Assembly (NCBI GenBank): GCA_017411945.1
Contig: JAFQPD010000150.1
Location: 1-21,390 of the forward strand
Direction: 5' to 3'
Source of the DNA: Mailhella sp.
GTDB lineage: Bacteria > Desulfobacterota > Desulfovibrionia > Desulfovibrionales > Desulfovibrionaceae
DNA: 21,390 nt
Position 1 is the first letter of the stretch, and the number at the start of each line of letters is the position of its first letter. Below the pieces are notes generated by a model. It was not told where the DNA came from, made no database searches, and was given only the letters and a program-made list of their open reading frames with translations. A program made the position numbers and the translations under genes. Shown piece by piece: positions 8,401-16,285 of the stretch.

Positions 8401-9116
8401 AGAGCCGCATGGCTCAGATGGGAGCAGCGCCGGATCTGCGGGAAAGCGAACTTCTCGACAAACTCGAAGGAGTGGAGAAAGAGCGCGCCTCCAAGCAGGA
8501 AGAACTCGGGGCCCGCCGCGAGCGGCTGGAGGGAAACGAACGGCGCAAGAAGGACGCCGCCCACGCGAAAATCCGGCGCGAGGCGCAGGAAAAAGTCTGC
8601 CGACGCTGGGCCGACCTGAACGAACTCATAGGTTCCGCCGACGGCAAGAAATTCCGCAACTATGCGCAAGAACTCACGTTCCGCATACTCATAGGGCACG
8701 CCAACCGCCAGCTCTCCGCCATGACGGACCGATACCTGCTCGTTCAGGACCCCACGGAAGCCCTTTCGCTGTCCGTCACGGACCGCTATCAGGCCGATGC
8801 CGTCCGCACGTCGCGCAACCTCTCCGGCGGCGAGAGCTTCCTCGTCAGCCTGTCGCTTGCGCTCGGCCTTGCCCGGATGGCCAGCCGGAACGTGCGCGTA
8901 GACTCCGTCTTCCTCGACGAAGGCTTCGGCACTCTGGATGAAGACACGCTCAGCATTGCGCTGGACATGCTTTCCGGCCTGCGTGAACAGGGAAAGACCA
9001 TAGGCATAATATCCCATGTCCAGGCCATACGGGAACGCATAGGCACGCAGATACATGTAGAGCCTTCCGGAAACGGAAGGAGCCGCCTCCGCGGCCCGGG
9101 CATCAGCGGAAAATAA
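5427..9116 (+). CDS. sbcC: Nuclease SbcCD subunit C (Rad50-like SMC ATPase)
   Basis: This 1229-residue protein is the ATPase and DNA-tether partner of SbcD. Walker A GPTGSGKST is at 37-45, a Q-loop-like TQSTLLAQGSFAKFL near 148, ABC signature LSGGES at 1132-1137, Walker B SVFLDE ending D1164-E1165, and the switch histidine in ISHVQAI near 1197. Residues 190-1050 are mostly Glu/Lys/Ala/Leu/Gln-rich coiled coil, interrupted almost centrally by CPLCG (C599, C602), the zinc hook that dimerises Rad50-type proteins. It is longer than E. coli SbcC (1048 residues), the excess lying in the coiled coil. It begins inside the sbcD end (13-nt overlap). The coding strand is complete, with no frameshift. 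Confidence 0.95.
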   Translation: MRILSIRFANLNSLAGEWHIDFTDKDFLTNGIFAITGPTGSGKSTILDALCLALYGSTPRLGKISKGSNDIMTRGTGKCFAEVVFSTVHGEYCCRWSQNKAREKADGALQQASHILWDSQGKALAEKINDVAAKVKEITGMDFERFTQSTLLAQGSFAKFLLAKGPDRAPLLEEMTGTGIYSDISTHIFSRNKAEQEKLSELDRELALCNVLSPEEENELRQACDGLMKDIACLAGKEKELHDGLNALHALTALKAEADALLAQKNALEKQLKDFQPDSVRLEAARRALRFSAECSALLERLKEQARDREDAGKLTAALGPLAERVQTQEKLLAEAEQRLAEEKLAHASLLETLKDVRALDIQTSAKKQELEARTAARSATAQKLELAKRTLAEHEGALEEQRSSFADIQSWLGEHAADADLPQQLAAMRILHGQLDRHSASMLSRSAHMEEKRKELEAAAQDLENLHQARTAQAQELKEKEARLSELEARRTALLEGRTAAEWRQEKEELALQAFRLKEMLSLGQTCSSLLAQAEVLTAERLELEKRIEAERAILSSEQAQMQSLTRLKQELGDSLALLDRIQSYEEARLHLQDGEACPLCGSIHHPFAEGNIPAPDEKKLQLCSCEQDISALNDALLLRRSALASLEHDSAHKGKACSEKTEEAEALALRLKAEAALLPPELSGRLLSGRAVLAEQIAALEESRSQNQLSLADASRIVEQNDSLQDMAGTLHDTLAQLRLHSERSLQEMSRLDQKKAALQAELRHMEADQDSELAQHENAFAEMRRKASASGCLLQDVKGIPAMLEILTHRSKAFQDRQKEACALTESCSDLEKLCLLDRQDRASLEKALQDIVREENSISADLGKLQEERRKIFGERDADREEGKAAELLKEAAECREARRRDCDAVHAERTDASARLASLKARIEERSCSLAADEQALLAKLQNAGFVDMDRCLEACLPDGERARLESAERALAEGMASLKARMLDNESRMAQMGAAPDLRESELLDKLEGVEKERASKQEELGARRERLEGNERRKKDAAHAKIRREAQEKVCRRWADLNELIGSADGKKFRNYAQELTFRILIGHANRQLSAMTDRYLLVQDPTEALSLSVTDRYQADAVRTSRNLSGGESFLVSLSLALGLARMASRNVRVDSVFLDEGFGTLDEDTLSIALDMLSGLREQGKTIGIISHVQAIRERIGTQIHVEPSGNGRSRLRGPGISGK

Positions 9117-9136
9117 GCATGGCATTGCCCACAAGA

Positions 9137-9169
9137 AGAGCCCTCCCTGCACTTGCAAGGGAGGGCTCT
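9137..9169. terminator. Convergent hairpin between sbcC and gph
   Basis: AGAGCCCTCCCT (9137-9148) and AGGGAGGGCTCT (9158-9169) form a perfect 12-bp stem with a 9-nt loop. It sits 21 nt after sbcC and 23 nt beyond the gph stop on the other strand. Neither side has a long T-run (CTCCTGT one way, TCTTCTTG the other), so it may act as a bidirectional terminator or 3'-end stabiliser. Confidence 0.7.
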
Positions 9170-9191
9170 CCTGTATCTGCGCCACGCCGCG

Positions 9192-9836
9192 CTATATCAT
9201 TCTGAGGAGTTCGGCGGGAACATCGACAAAGGTCTCGGCCCCGGCCTCCTTCAGTTCGTCCTTCGTGCGGAAGCCCCAGGTAACGGCAGCGCAGTCCAGC
9301 CCGGCATTGCAGGCCGTGCGAACATCCACCTCTGAATCGCCTACATATAGAGCCGCCCCGCAGGCCACGCCGAGAGACTGCAGGGCGAGAAAAACGCTGT
9401 CCGGGGCAGGCTTGCGAGGCACTTCGGGCACTTCGCCCCTCACACAGGATATCTTTCCGCCGAAGAACTCCGTGCAGAGGTTCTTCACTTCCGCATCGCT
9501 CTTGTTCGAGACCACTGCCAGCTTCAGCCCGCGCCTGTGCAGCTCTTCCACCAGAGGCACCACGCCTTCGTAGGGTGCGGTGAGCTCACGCCAGTGAACG
9601 GCATAGTGGGCCCTGAAGTCTGCAAACACGGCTTCGAAGGAAGGAGTGGCATCTCCGCCGGGGACTGCCTTCAGCATGAGATTGCGCACGCCGTTGCCGA
9701 CGAAAGTGCGTATCTCCTCATACGTCCTTTCGGGAAAGCCGTGCAGGCGGAGCGCGTAGTTCACGCTGTTCCGCAAATCTTCCAGCGTATCGAGCAGAGT
9801 TCCGTCGAGGTCGAAGACGACCGCTTCATATTTCAT
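9192..9836 (-). CDS. gph: HAD-family phosphatase, probable phosphoglycolate phosphatase
   Basis: This 214-residue cytosolic HAD-superfamily enzyme has motif I FDLDGTLLDT (D9 nucleophile, D11), motif II VVSNKSD, motif III with Lys in RKPAPDSV and motif IV YVGDSEVD. The helical cap between motifs I and II places it in the Gph/PGMB subfamily; Gph clears 2-phosphoglycolate, including that from oxidative DNA damage. Start ATG 9836 is chosen because AGGAG lies 9 nt upstream and the HAD motif begins at once; an ATG at 9914 would add 26 unrelated residues across a terminator. It follows bamA after an 84-nt gap containing a hairpin, so it may have its own promoter. Exact substrate is uncertain; PpaX-type pyrophosphatase is an alternative. 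Confidence 0.82.
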   Translation of the reverse strand: MKYEAVVFDLDGTLLDTLEDLRNSVNYALRLHGFPERTYEEIRTFVGNGVRNLMLKAVPGGDATPSFEAVFADFRAHYAVHWRELTAPYEGVVPLVEELHRRGLKLAVVSNKSDAEVKNLCTEFFGGKISCVRGEVPEVPRKPAPDSVFLALQSLGVACGAALYVGDSEVDVRTACNAGLDCAAVTWGFRTKDELKEAGAETFVDVPAELLRMI

Positions 9837-9874
9837 CTTCTTTCTCCTGCATATAGGCCGAACAGCCTGCAAAG

Positions 9875-9905
9875 AAGGGGAGAAGCAGAGCCTCTCCCCT
9901 TTTTT
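9875..9905. terminator. Hairpin between bamA and gph
   Basis: AAGGGGAGAAGC and GCCTCTCCCCTT pair over about 12 bp (one G-U) around AGA. The T-run is strong on the plus strand (TTTTTTC) and weaker on the minus strand (CTTCTTT). On the minus strand it would attenuate bamA transcription before gph. Confidence 0.65.
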
Positions 9906-9920
9906 CTGAATCACGCTTTG

Positions 9921-12614
9921 CTAGAAAGCCTGTCCCATGGAGAATTCGAAGCGGCCGCTGCTGCGCTTCTCGCCATTGGAGAACTTGGAAAGCGGAACGC
10001 CGTAGCCGAAGCGCAGGTCGCCCATGGGGGAACGCCAGCGTATTTCAACGCCGTACGACTGGAACACTTCATCGGTGAGACCATGCTGCTGGCTGTCGGT
10101 ATTGAAGCCGATATCGAAGAAGGGAACGACTGCAAGGCCGATGTCGGGCTTGGCCACCCAGATGTATTCGAAGTTGGCATAGCCCATGCGGTCGGAGCCG
10201 ATGGTTTCTTTGGTAAGGGTGTCGCGCGGGGAAATGTCGTCGTAGTCATAGCCGCGGATACTGCGCATGCCGCCTATCCAGAAGCGTTCGAAAACAGGCA
10301 CGGTGCGGTCTTCGGTCTCAAACACCGCGCCTATCTTGCCGCGAACATGAAGGATATGGTTATTGCTCAGGCCGTAGAAGACCGCACCCTCTATTTCCGG
10401 CTTGAAGAAGCTGTCGTCGCCGCCCAGCCAGTCGGCGCCATATTCCGCAGAAATGGAGATCTTGGTGCCCCTGGTGGGGAAGTAAGGCTTGTTCGTGGTA
10501 TCGCGCACTATGCTGGCCGAAACAGTGCTGGCCCAATGCTGGCCTGCATATTCGCGGATGATGCGCGAGGCTCCTTCCTGCATATTATAGAGCTTGTAGC
10601 GTTCGAAGCGATAGCCGAGGCTGACGCTGGTGTATTCGCCGATGGGATGGAACACCCTGGTACGGATACCGAAGGAACGCTTGTCGAAGTCGGTCCATTC
10701 TTCCTCAAGGGCATACGGAGAGATGGAAAGCCCCCAGTACGTGTCGAAAAGGCGCGGGTTCACGAAGGAAGCCTGCAGATACTGCTCATTGGAAGAGGTA
10801 TAGCCGGAGATGCCCAGAGTATAGCCGCGACCGAACAGGTTGTTCTCCTGAATGGAGGCCGTCACGCCGAACTTGTCGTAGGTGGAGTAGCCGAAGCCGA
10901 TGCTCAGCACGCCGGTGTCGTCTTCCTTCACGCCGAACTTCAGGTCGACTTCGCCCGGATTGCCCGTGGGCAGGACGGTGGGATTCACTTCCTTGAAATA
11001 ACGGGTCTTTTCAAGGCGTTCGGCGGAACGGCGCATGCGGGCGCCGCTGAACTGCTGGCCGTCGGCAAGGCGCATCTCGCGCAGGATAACGTTGTCGCGG
11101 GTACGGGTGTTGCCTTCCACTTCCACTCGGCGGATGTACTGCTTCTCGCCGGGCTTCAGCGTGAACACCACGTCGGCAACGCCGTCTTCGGGCCTGGTCT
11201 TGGGCTCTACGTCCACATCGGCAAAGGCATAGCCATAGTCGCTGTAGAAATTGGTAAGGGCCTTGATATCCTTCTGGAGAACTTCCACATCGAAGTAGTC
11301 GCCGGACTTCTGCATATCGTCCAGAGTGATGGCTTCAAGGATGCGGGCCTCGGTATCGATGAGGTCGCCATGCAGGATGATGTCGCCCACCTTGTAGCGC
11401 AGGCCTTCGCGCACGCGGAAAACGACGCGGATGCCGTCTTCCTCATAGATGACTTCGGGGGCGGCCACCTGACCGTCCAGATAGCCATGCTTCATGAAAA
11501 AGGCCTTGATGGTCTGCGTGTCGCGTTCGAGAGATTCTTCCTTGAGCACGCCGGAACCGGTGAACCAGGAGAACATGCCGCGCTCACTGATGGACATATA
11601 GTCCTTCACATCGTCAGGATCGATCTCCTTGAGGCCTTCAAGGGCCACTTCCTTGATATACAGCTTGTTGCCTTCCTTGACGTTCAGGACCAGGACGGCG
11701 GAAGAGCCGTCGGGCTTGGCCTGCACATCATAGGTGACTTCGGCAAGGTAGAAGCCTTCCTTGCGGTAAAGGTCCGTCACTTTCTGAAGGTCTTCGGCGA
11801 GCACCTTCTCGTTGAGAACGGCACCGGTCTGGGTGGACATGGCTTCATTGATGTCGCTCATGCGCACTTCTTCGGAACCTTCCACGCGAACTTCTGCGAT
11901 GCGCGGCTTCTCAGCAACGGTGAAGACAAGCACAGGGCCTTCGAGGCCGGGCTCTATTTCGGCGAAAACGTCGTTGAAGTAGCCGAATTCCCAGATCTTG
12001 CGCACATCGGCGTCGATGGCGTCTTCATCCACCCTGTCGCCCTTCTTGGTATTGAGGAGGACGAGAACGCGATCCTGATCGATGAACTTGAGGCCCTTGA
12101 TGCGGATATCGGCAATGCCGCCCTTGTTCACGGAGGCAGCGGCGGCAGAAGCCGCGGAGCTGTCATCCCCGGCGATGGAGCCGACCATCTGCCCGACCAG
12201 AGAGTTCACCACAGGCTGAAGTTCGAGCAGGTTGCCGCCTTCCATGTGGAAGGATTCGACCTTGTTCGAGGAAGCCTCCACAAGCTGCATGTCCAGGCTG
12301 AAGCCTTCGCCGATCTGGTTGAGGCTGCCGTAGACGGCATAGCGGGCTTTGGCGGACCTGGCCCGGCTGCGGGCACTCACCTCGCTCTCGGCCTTGCCCT
12401 TCTTGAGTGCGGAAGTCGGAATGGCGGCCAAACCATGCTTGGCAATGGCCTGACGCACCAGGGCGGGCACATCGCTTGCAAGCTGAGCCGCAGCTTCGGG
12501 AGCATTGACGGCAAAGGGCAGTACCAGCACACGGGGAGCGGCGGCACCGGCCATGCCTGCCCACACGAAAAGGCAAAGGGCCAGACAAGCCAGACTAGAA
12601 AGAATTTTGCGCAT
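9921..12614 (-). CDS. bamA: Outer membrane protein assembly factor BamA with extra N-terminal TolB-like domain
   Basis: This 897-residue Omp85 protein is the essential insertase of outer-membrane beta-barrels. A signal peptide (1-24, ending MAGAAA) is followed by an extra domain (about 27-150) beginning PRVLVLPFAVNAP, then an Ala/Ser linker (150-163). Five POTRA repeats follow, with starts recognisable at IADIRIKGL (167), PRIAEVRVEG (237), LYIKEVALEG, YKVGDIILHG and QYIRRVEVEG. The C-terminal 16-strand barrel starts near residue 560, carries the lid-loop motif IRGY (the VRGF/Y position), and ends in FEFSMGQAF with the terminal Phe typical of barrel proteins. E. coli BamA is 810 residues; most of the excess is the N-terminal domain. 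The start overlaps lolD by 20 nt, with GGAG 6-7 nt upstream. Confidence 0.95.
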   Translation of the reverse strand: MRKILSSLACLALCLFVWAGMAGAAAPRVLVLPFAVNAPEAAAQLASDVPALVRQAIAKHGLAAIPTSALKKGKAESEVSARSRARSAKARYAVYGSLNQIGEGFSLDMQLVEASSNKVESFHMEGGNLLELQPVVNSLVGQMVGSIAGDDSSAASAAAASVNKGGIADIRIKGLKFIDQDRVLVLLNTKKGDRVDEDAIDADVRKIWEFGYFNDVFAEIEPGLEGPVLVFTVAEKPRIAEVRVEGSEEVRMSDINEAMSTQTGAVLNEKVLAEDLQKVTDLYRKEGFYLAEVTYDVQAKPDGSSAVLVLNVKEGNKLYIKEVALEGLKEIDPDDVKDYMSISERGMFSWFTGSGVLKEESLERDTQTIKAFFMKHGYLDGQVAAPEVIYEEDGIRVVFRVREGLRYKVGDIILHGDLIDTEARILEAITLDDMQKSGDYFDVEVLQKDIKALTNFYSDYGYAFADVDVEPKTRPEDGVADVVFTLKPGEKQYIRRVEVEGNTRTRDNVILREMRLADGQQFSGARMRRSAERLEKTRYFKEVNPTVLPTGNPGEVDLKFGVKEDDTGVLSIGFGYSTYDKFGVTASIQENNLFGRGYTLGISGYTSSNEQYLQASFVNPRLFDTYWGLSISPYALEEEWTDFDKRSFGIRTRVFHPIGEYTSVSLGYRFERYKLYNMQEGASRIIREYAGQHWASTVSASIVRDTTNKPYFPTRGTKISISAEYGADWLGGDDSFFKPEIEGAVFYGLSNNHILHVRGKIGAVFETEDRTVPVFERFWIGGMRSIRGYDYDDISPRDTLTKETIGSDRMGYANFEYIWVAKPDIGLAVVPFFDIGFNTDSQQHGLTDEVFQSYGVEIRWRSPMGDLRFGYGVPLSKFSNGEKRSSGRFEFSMGQAF

Positions 12615-13302
12615 AGAGCTCTCCAGATCTCAGTTCAAGGCTGCGGTCAAGGCTGGCCGCAAGTTCCCGGTTATGCGTCACTATGATGAGGGTCATGCCC
12701 ATATCGCGGTTCAGCCCACGGAGGACTTCCACCACAAGGGAACCCGTTTTTTCGTCAAGGTTGCCGGTGGGTTCATCGGCAAGGAGCACCTTGGGGCAGA
12801 GCAGGGTCGCGCGGGCAATGGCCGCACGCTGACGCTCGCCGCCGGAAAGGGTGGTCACATGGTGGTCGCGGCGGTGGGCAAGCCCCACTCGCTCGAGCGA
12901 CTCTTCCGCCAGCTTCAGGGCCTTCGCCTTGGGAAGGCCGGAAACGATGGCCTGCATGGCCACGTTCTCCACAGTGGTAAACTCCGGCAGAAGATGATGG
13001 AACTGGAAAACGAATCCCAGCTCCCTGTTGCGGAAATGTGCGGCCTGCGCTTCATCGAGCGAAGAAAGGTCCTTCCCTTCGAAGCAGACCTTGCCGCTGG
13101 TGGCCCTGTCAAGCGTGCCGAGAACATGCAGGAGCGTGGACTTGCCCGAACCGGACGAACCGACTATGGCAAGTGCCTCTCCCGGTTCCACGGCGAAGCT
13201 CACGTCACGCAGTATGGTCAGCTCCCCGGCGGGGCTTTCCACCTTCTTCTCGACATGCTCCACACTGTACAGGAGCCCGTTCTTGGCTTCGGCAAATTCC
13301 AT
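12595..13302 (-). CDS. lolD: Lipoprotein-releasing ABC transporter ATPase LolD
   Basis: This 235-residue ATPase has Walker A GSSGSGKST near residue 48, Q-loop FVFQFHHLL near 97, signature LSGGERQR near 148, Walker B VLLADEPTG near 169, and switch histidine in IVTHNRE near 204. FQFHHLLPEFTTVENV is characteristic of LolD/MacB-type ATPases. LolD powers release of lipoproteins from the inner membrane to the carrier LolA. It starts 3 nt after lolC and overlaps bamA by 20 nt, so the three envelope genes are almost certainly co-transcribed and coupled. The start site has only a weak Shine-Dalgarno, consistent with coupling. Confidence 0.93.
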   Translation of the reverse strand: MEFAEAKNGLLYSVEHVEKKVESPAGELTILRDVSFAVEPGEALAIVGSSGSGKSTLLHVLGTLDRATSGKVCFEGKDLSSLDEAQAAHFRNRELGFVFQFHHLLPEFTTVENVAMQAIVSGLPKAKALKLAEESLERVGLAHRRDHHVTTLSGGERQRAAIARATLLCPKVLLADEPTGNLDEKTGSLVVEVLRGLNRDMGMTLIIVTHNRELAASLDRSLELRSGELYAQNSF

Positions 13303-13305
13303 GCT

Positions 13306-14625
13306 CTACTCGTAGCGAAGGGCTTCCGCAGGCACAAGGCCGGAGGCCTTGCGCGCGGGGTAAATAGTTGCCAGGTAGCACATGAGCATGGACACGACGC
13401 CGATGACGGCAAGATCCAGCGGGTCGATGATCACGGGCAAGGTATCCATCATGTACACATCGGGCGGCAGCTCTATGAACTGATACTTCTTGAGCAGCAG
13501 CGCCAGTATGATACCTAGCACATAACCGATGCCTGTGCCAACAGCGCCGATGATGGATCCCTGCAGGGTGAAGATGCGCCGCACATCGCGCGCAGTCGCC
13601 CCCATGGACATGAGGATGGCTATGTCTCTGGTCTTCTCCATGACCAGCATGACGAGCGACGTGATGATGGAGAAGGACCCCACGAGTATGACCATGACAA
13701 GGACTATGAACATGCCGAAGCGTTCGAGCTGGAGGGCCGCGAAGAGGTTGGCGTTCATGTCTATCCAGTTGCGGGCATAGAAGGGCCAGCCGAGCTTCTC
13801 CGCCACTGCGCCGCCAATTTCCTTGGCTTCGTACGGGTCTTCCGTGAAGGCTTCGATGCCGGAGATGCGCCCTGCCGGATAGCCCATGAGGTCCTGCGCC
13901 GCAGGAAGGGCTACGTAGGCGAGGCGGCTGTCGAAATCCGACATGCCGGACTTGAAGATGCCCTCAACGCGGAAGGACTTGAGCTTGGGAACGAAGCCCG
14001 CCGTGGTGCGCTGCCCGGCAGGAGACATGAGGTTCACGCGGCTGCCCACGCGAAGCCTGAAGCGGCTGGCAAGCTCATGCCCGACCAGTATGCCGGCCGG
14101 GCCGGACTGCCGTTCAAGCCCCTCCACACTGCCCTTCTGCAGGCTGCGGAGCATAGGCATGGCCCCTGCGGCCTGGCGGGGGTCTATGCCGCGCACAACG
14201 AGTCCGGTAGCTCCGTAGGGGGTGGACAGAAGCACCTCCGCGTACAGGAACGGCGTGGCCGAGACTATGCCGGGCACGCTCTGCACGCGGGCCAGAACAG
14301 GCGTGACGCCCCGGGAATCGGCCTCACCTGCCGAAGAGGCAGGCTCTTCCTTCAGCAGGGGAGAGCTGCCGGCATCCTCCTGAACGCCTTCCGCAGGCGG
14401 ATCGAAGGCGTCCGGCTGGGAGGCGAGCACGAGAACATGGGGGTTGGCCCCCAGGATCTTTTCCCTCATCTCCTCGGTGACGCCGTTATACACGCTCATG
14501 ACAATGACGAGCGCGGCCACGCCGATAGCCACGCCCATGACGGACATGAGCGAGATTATCGAAATGAACGTGCGCTTGCTCCTCGCGGTGAGGTAGCGTT
14601 TGGCGATGAAGAACGGGAAGGACAT
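13306..14625 (-). CDS. lolC: Lipoprotein-releasing ABC transporter permease LolC/LolE family
   Basis: This 439-residue permease has an N-terminal FIAKRYLTARSKRTF amphipathic entry, TM1 at about 21-47, a large periplasmic domain (48-310) and three C-terminal TM segments (about 310-420). IGVAALVIVMSVYNG and the MVMEKTRDIAILMSMGATA coupling helix are typical. No second permease gene lies next to lolD, so the transporter may be a homodimer (LolF-like) or the partner may lie elsewhere; I cannot tell from this window. Residues 68-107 hold an acidic, low-complexity Pro/Ala/Glu/Ser insertion in the periplasmic domain. The start has GGAG 6 nt upstream, just past an intrinsic terminator. Confidence 0.9.
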   Translation of the reverse strand: MSFPFFIAKRYLTARSKRTFISIISLMSVMGVAIGVAALVIVMSVYNGVTEEMREKILGANPHVLVLASQPDAFDPPAEGVQEDAGSSPLLKEEPASSAGEADSRGVTPVLARVQSVPGIVSATPFLYAEVLLSTPYGATGLVVRGIDPRQAAGAMPMLRSLQKGSVEGLERQSGPAGILVGHELASRFRLRVGSRVNLMSPAGQRTTAGFVPKLKSFRVEGIFKSGMSDFDSRLAYVALPAAQDLMGYPAGRISGIEAFTEDPYEAKEIGGAVAEKLGWPFYARNWIDMNANLFAALQLERFGMFIVLVMVILVGSFSIITSLVMLVMEKTRDIAILMSMGATARDVRRIFTLQGSIIGAVGTGIGYVLGIILALLLKKYQFIELPPDVYMMDTLPVIIDPLDLAVIGVVSMLMCYLATIYPARKASGLVPAEALRYE

Positions 14626-14637
14626 GCAGGCTCCATG

Positions 14638-14671
14638 AAAAAAGCACCGGAAGAGGCGGGGCCTCCTCCGG
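14638..14671 (-). terminator. Intrinsic terminator or attenuator between lysS and lolC
   Basis: On the minus strand CCGGAGGAGGC pairs with GCCTCTTCCGG (one G-U) around CCC, followed by TGCTTTTTT. The T-run ends about 5 nt before the lolC ribosome site. It either separates lysS from the lolCD-bamA unit or partly attenuates read-through. Confidence 0.85.
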
Positions 14672-14683
14672 CACGGAAAGAGA

Positions 14684-16276
14684 CTAGGCTTCGGGTCTCA
14701 GCAGGGGGAACAGGAGCACTTCGCGGATGGAAGGCTCGTCGCAAAGGAGCATGGTCAGGCGGTCGATGCCCACGCCCTCGCCGGCGGTGGGGGGCATGGC
14801 GTATTCGAGGGCGCGCAGGTAGTCGTTGTCGAGGGGGCATGCCTCGTCGTCGCCGGCGGCCTTGGCCGCCACCTGGGCTTCGAAGCGCAGACGCTGGTCA
14901 ACGGGGTCGTTGAGTTCGGAGAAGGCGTTGCCGTACTCGCAGCCGCAGATGAAGAATTCGAAGCGGTCGGTGATGAAGGGATCCTCGTCGTTGCGGCGGG
15001 CCAGCGGGGAGATCTCGGCCGGGTAGGCGTAGATGAAGGTGGGCTGGACCAGCTTGTCTTCGACGTCGATGTCAAAAAGGTAGGACTGCAGCTTGCCGAG
15101 GCCGTCGCCGTCCATGAACTTCTCGCCGCGGGAACGGAGGTAGGCGCGCACAGCGTCGGCATCATTGTAGAAGTCGGGCTTGTGGCCGCCTATCTTCTCC
15201 AGGGCCTCGTGGTAGGACATGCGGGCCCAGCGGCCGGGGGTGAGGTCGAGCTCCACGCCCTGATAGGTGACGACGGTGCTGCCGCACACTTCGCGGGCAA
15301 TATGGGCGAAGAGCTGTTCGGTGAAGTCCATGAGGTCTTCATAGGTAGCGTAGGCCCAGTAGAACTCGCAGGAAGTGAATTCGGGGTTGTGGCGGGTGTC
15401 GATGCCTTCGTTGCGGAAGCAGCGGTTGATCTCGTACACGCGCTCCATGCCGCCCACGATGAGCCGCTTAAGATAGAGCTCAGGAGCTATGCGCATGTAG
15501 AGGTCGATGTCGAGCGCGTTGTGATGCGTCACGAAGGGCTTGGCCGCGGCGCCGCCGGCTATGGGATGCATCATGGGAGTTTCCACTTCCATGAAGCCGT
15601 GCTGCTCCATGAAGCGGCGGAATTCGCGGACGATGCGGGAACGCTTGCGGAAGATCTCGCGGGCGCGGGGGTTCATGACAAGGTCGACGTAACGCTGGCG
15701 ATAGCGGGACTCAGTGTCGGTAAGGCCGCTGTGCTTGTCGGGCAGGGCGCGGAAGGACTTGCTGAGCAGGCGGATATTGCCGCAGCGCAGGGTGAGCTCG
15801 CCGGTCTTGGTGCGGAAGAGGCGGCCGTTCACGCCCACGATGTCGCCAACGTCGAGCTTCTTGAAGGCGGCAAACACTTCTTCGCCCAGCTGCGCCTTCT
15901 CGGCATAGCACTGCAGGCGGCCGGTGCGGTCCATGACGTGGAAGAAGATGACCTTGCCAAAGGAACGGGAAGACATCATGCGGCCGGCAAGCGCGAACTC
16001 GACGTCGAGGTTCTCCAGCTCTTCTTCGCTGTAGGCCTCATACTCGGCATGCACGGCGCCGGCTTCATGGGTGCGCTTGAAATCGTTGGGGTAAAGCGGG
16101 ATGCCGGAGTCCAGAAGGTCGCAGGCCTTGCCCACGCAGTTCTTGACGACTTCGTTGAGTTCGCCGTGCTCGGCAAAGCTTTCCAGCATCGGCATGAAAT
16201 AGGCCGCATGTTCCGACTTAGTGGCAAGCTTGATGGGCTTGCGGGCTTTCTTCTGCTCTTCCAAGGTTCTCTCCAT
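14684..16276 (-). CDS. lysS: Lysyl-tRNA synthetase, class II
   Basis: This 530-residue cytosolic enzyme charges tRNA-Lys. An N-terminal OB-fold anticodon-binding domain spans about 90-185 (GRMMSSRSFGKVIFFHV), then the class II catalytic core: motif 1 around FMEVETPMMHP, motif 2 CFRNEGIDTRHNPEFTS, motif 3 GVGIDRLTMLL near the C-terminus. Residues 1-75 form an extra helical extension before the usual N-terminal region. The ATG at 16276 has no Shine-Dalgarno and is preceded directly by an in-frame TAA; a TTG four codons in (16264) has GGAG at 6-nt spacing and may be the true start, giving 526 residues. A terminator follows. The strand-opposed promoter region is shared with the secreted-protein gene. 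Confidence 0.95.
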   Translation of the reverse strand: MERTLEEQKKARKPIKLATKSEHAAYFMPMLESFAEHGELNEVVKNCVGKACDLLDSGIPLYPNDFKRTHEAGAVHAEYEAYSEEELENLDVEFALAGRMMSSRSFGKVIFFHVMDRTGRLQCYAEKAQLGEEVFAAFKKLDVGDIVGVNGRLFRTKTGELTLRCGNIRLLSKSFRALPDKHSGLTDTESRYRQRYVDLVMNPRAREIFRKRSRIVREFRRFMEQHGFMEVETPMMHPIAGGAAAKPFVTHHNALDIDLYMRIAPELYLKRLIVGGMERVYEINRCFRNEGIDTRHNPEFTSCEFYWAYATYEDLMDFTEQLFAHIAREVCGSTVVTYQGVELDLTPGRWARMSYHEALEKIGGHKPDFYNDADAVRAYLRSRGEKFMDGDGLGKLQSYLFDIDVEDKLVQPTFIYAYPAEISPLARRNDEDPFITDRFEFFICGCEYGNAFSELNDPVDQRLRFEAQVAAKAAGDDEACPLDNDYLRALEYAMPPTAGEGVGIDRLTMLLCDEPSIREVLLFPLLRPEA

Positions 16277-16285
16277 TTATGGCTG

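Noticed and set aside
7803..9185. Long minus-strand frame antisense to sbcC (460 codons)
   Set aside because: Compositional shadow of the coiled-coil coding sequence; the ATPase motifs of SbcC lie on the plus strand.
9537..12686. A 1049-codon open frame on the plus strand, antisense to the whole of bamA
   Set aside because: It is the mirror of a strongly biased GC-rich coding sequence; its translation is His/Gly/Ala/Val-rich with no domain, and BamA on the other strand is unmistakable.
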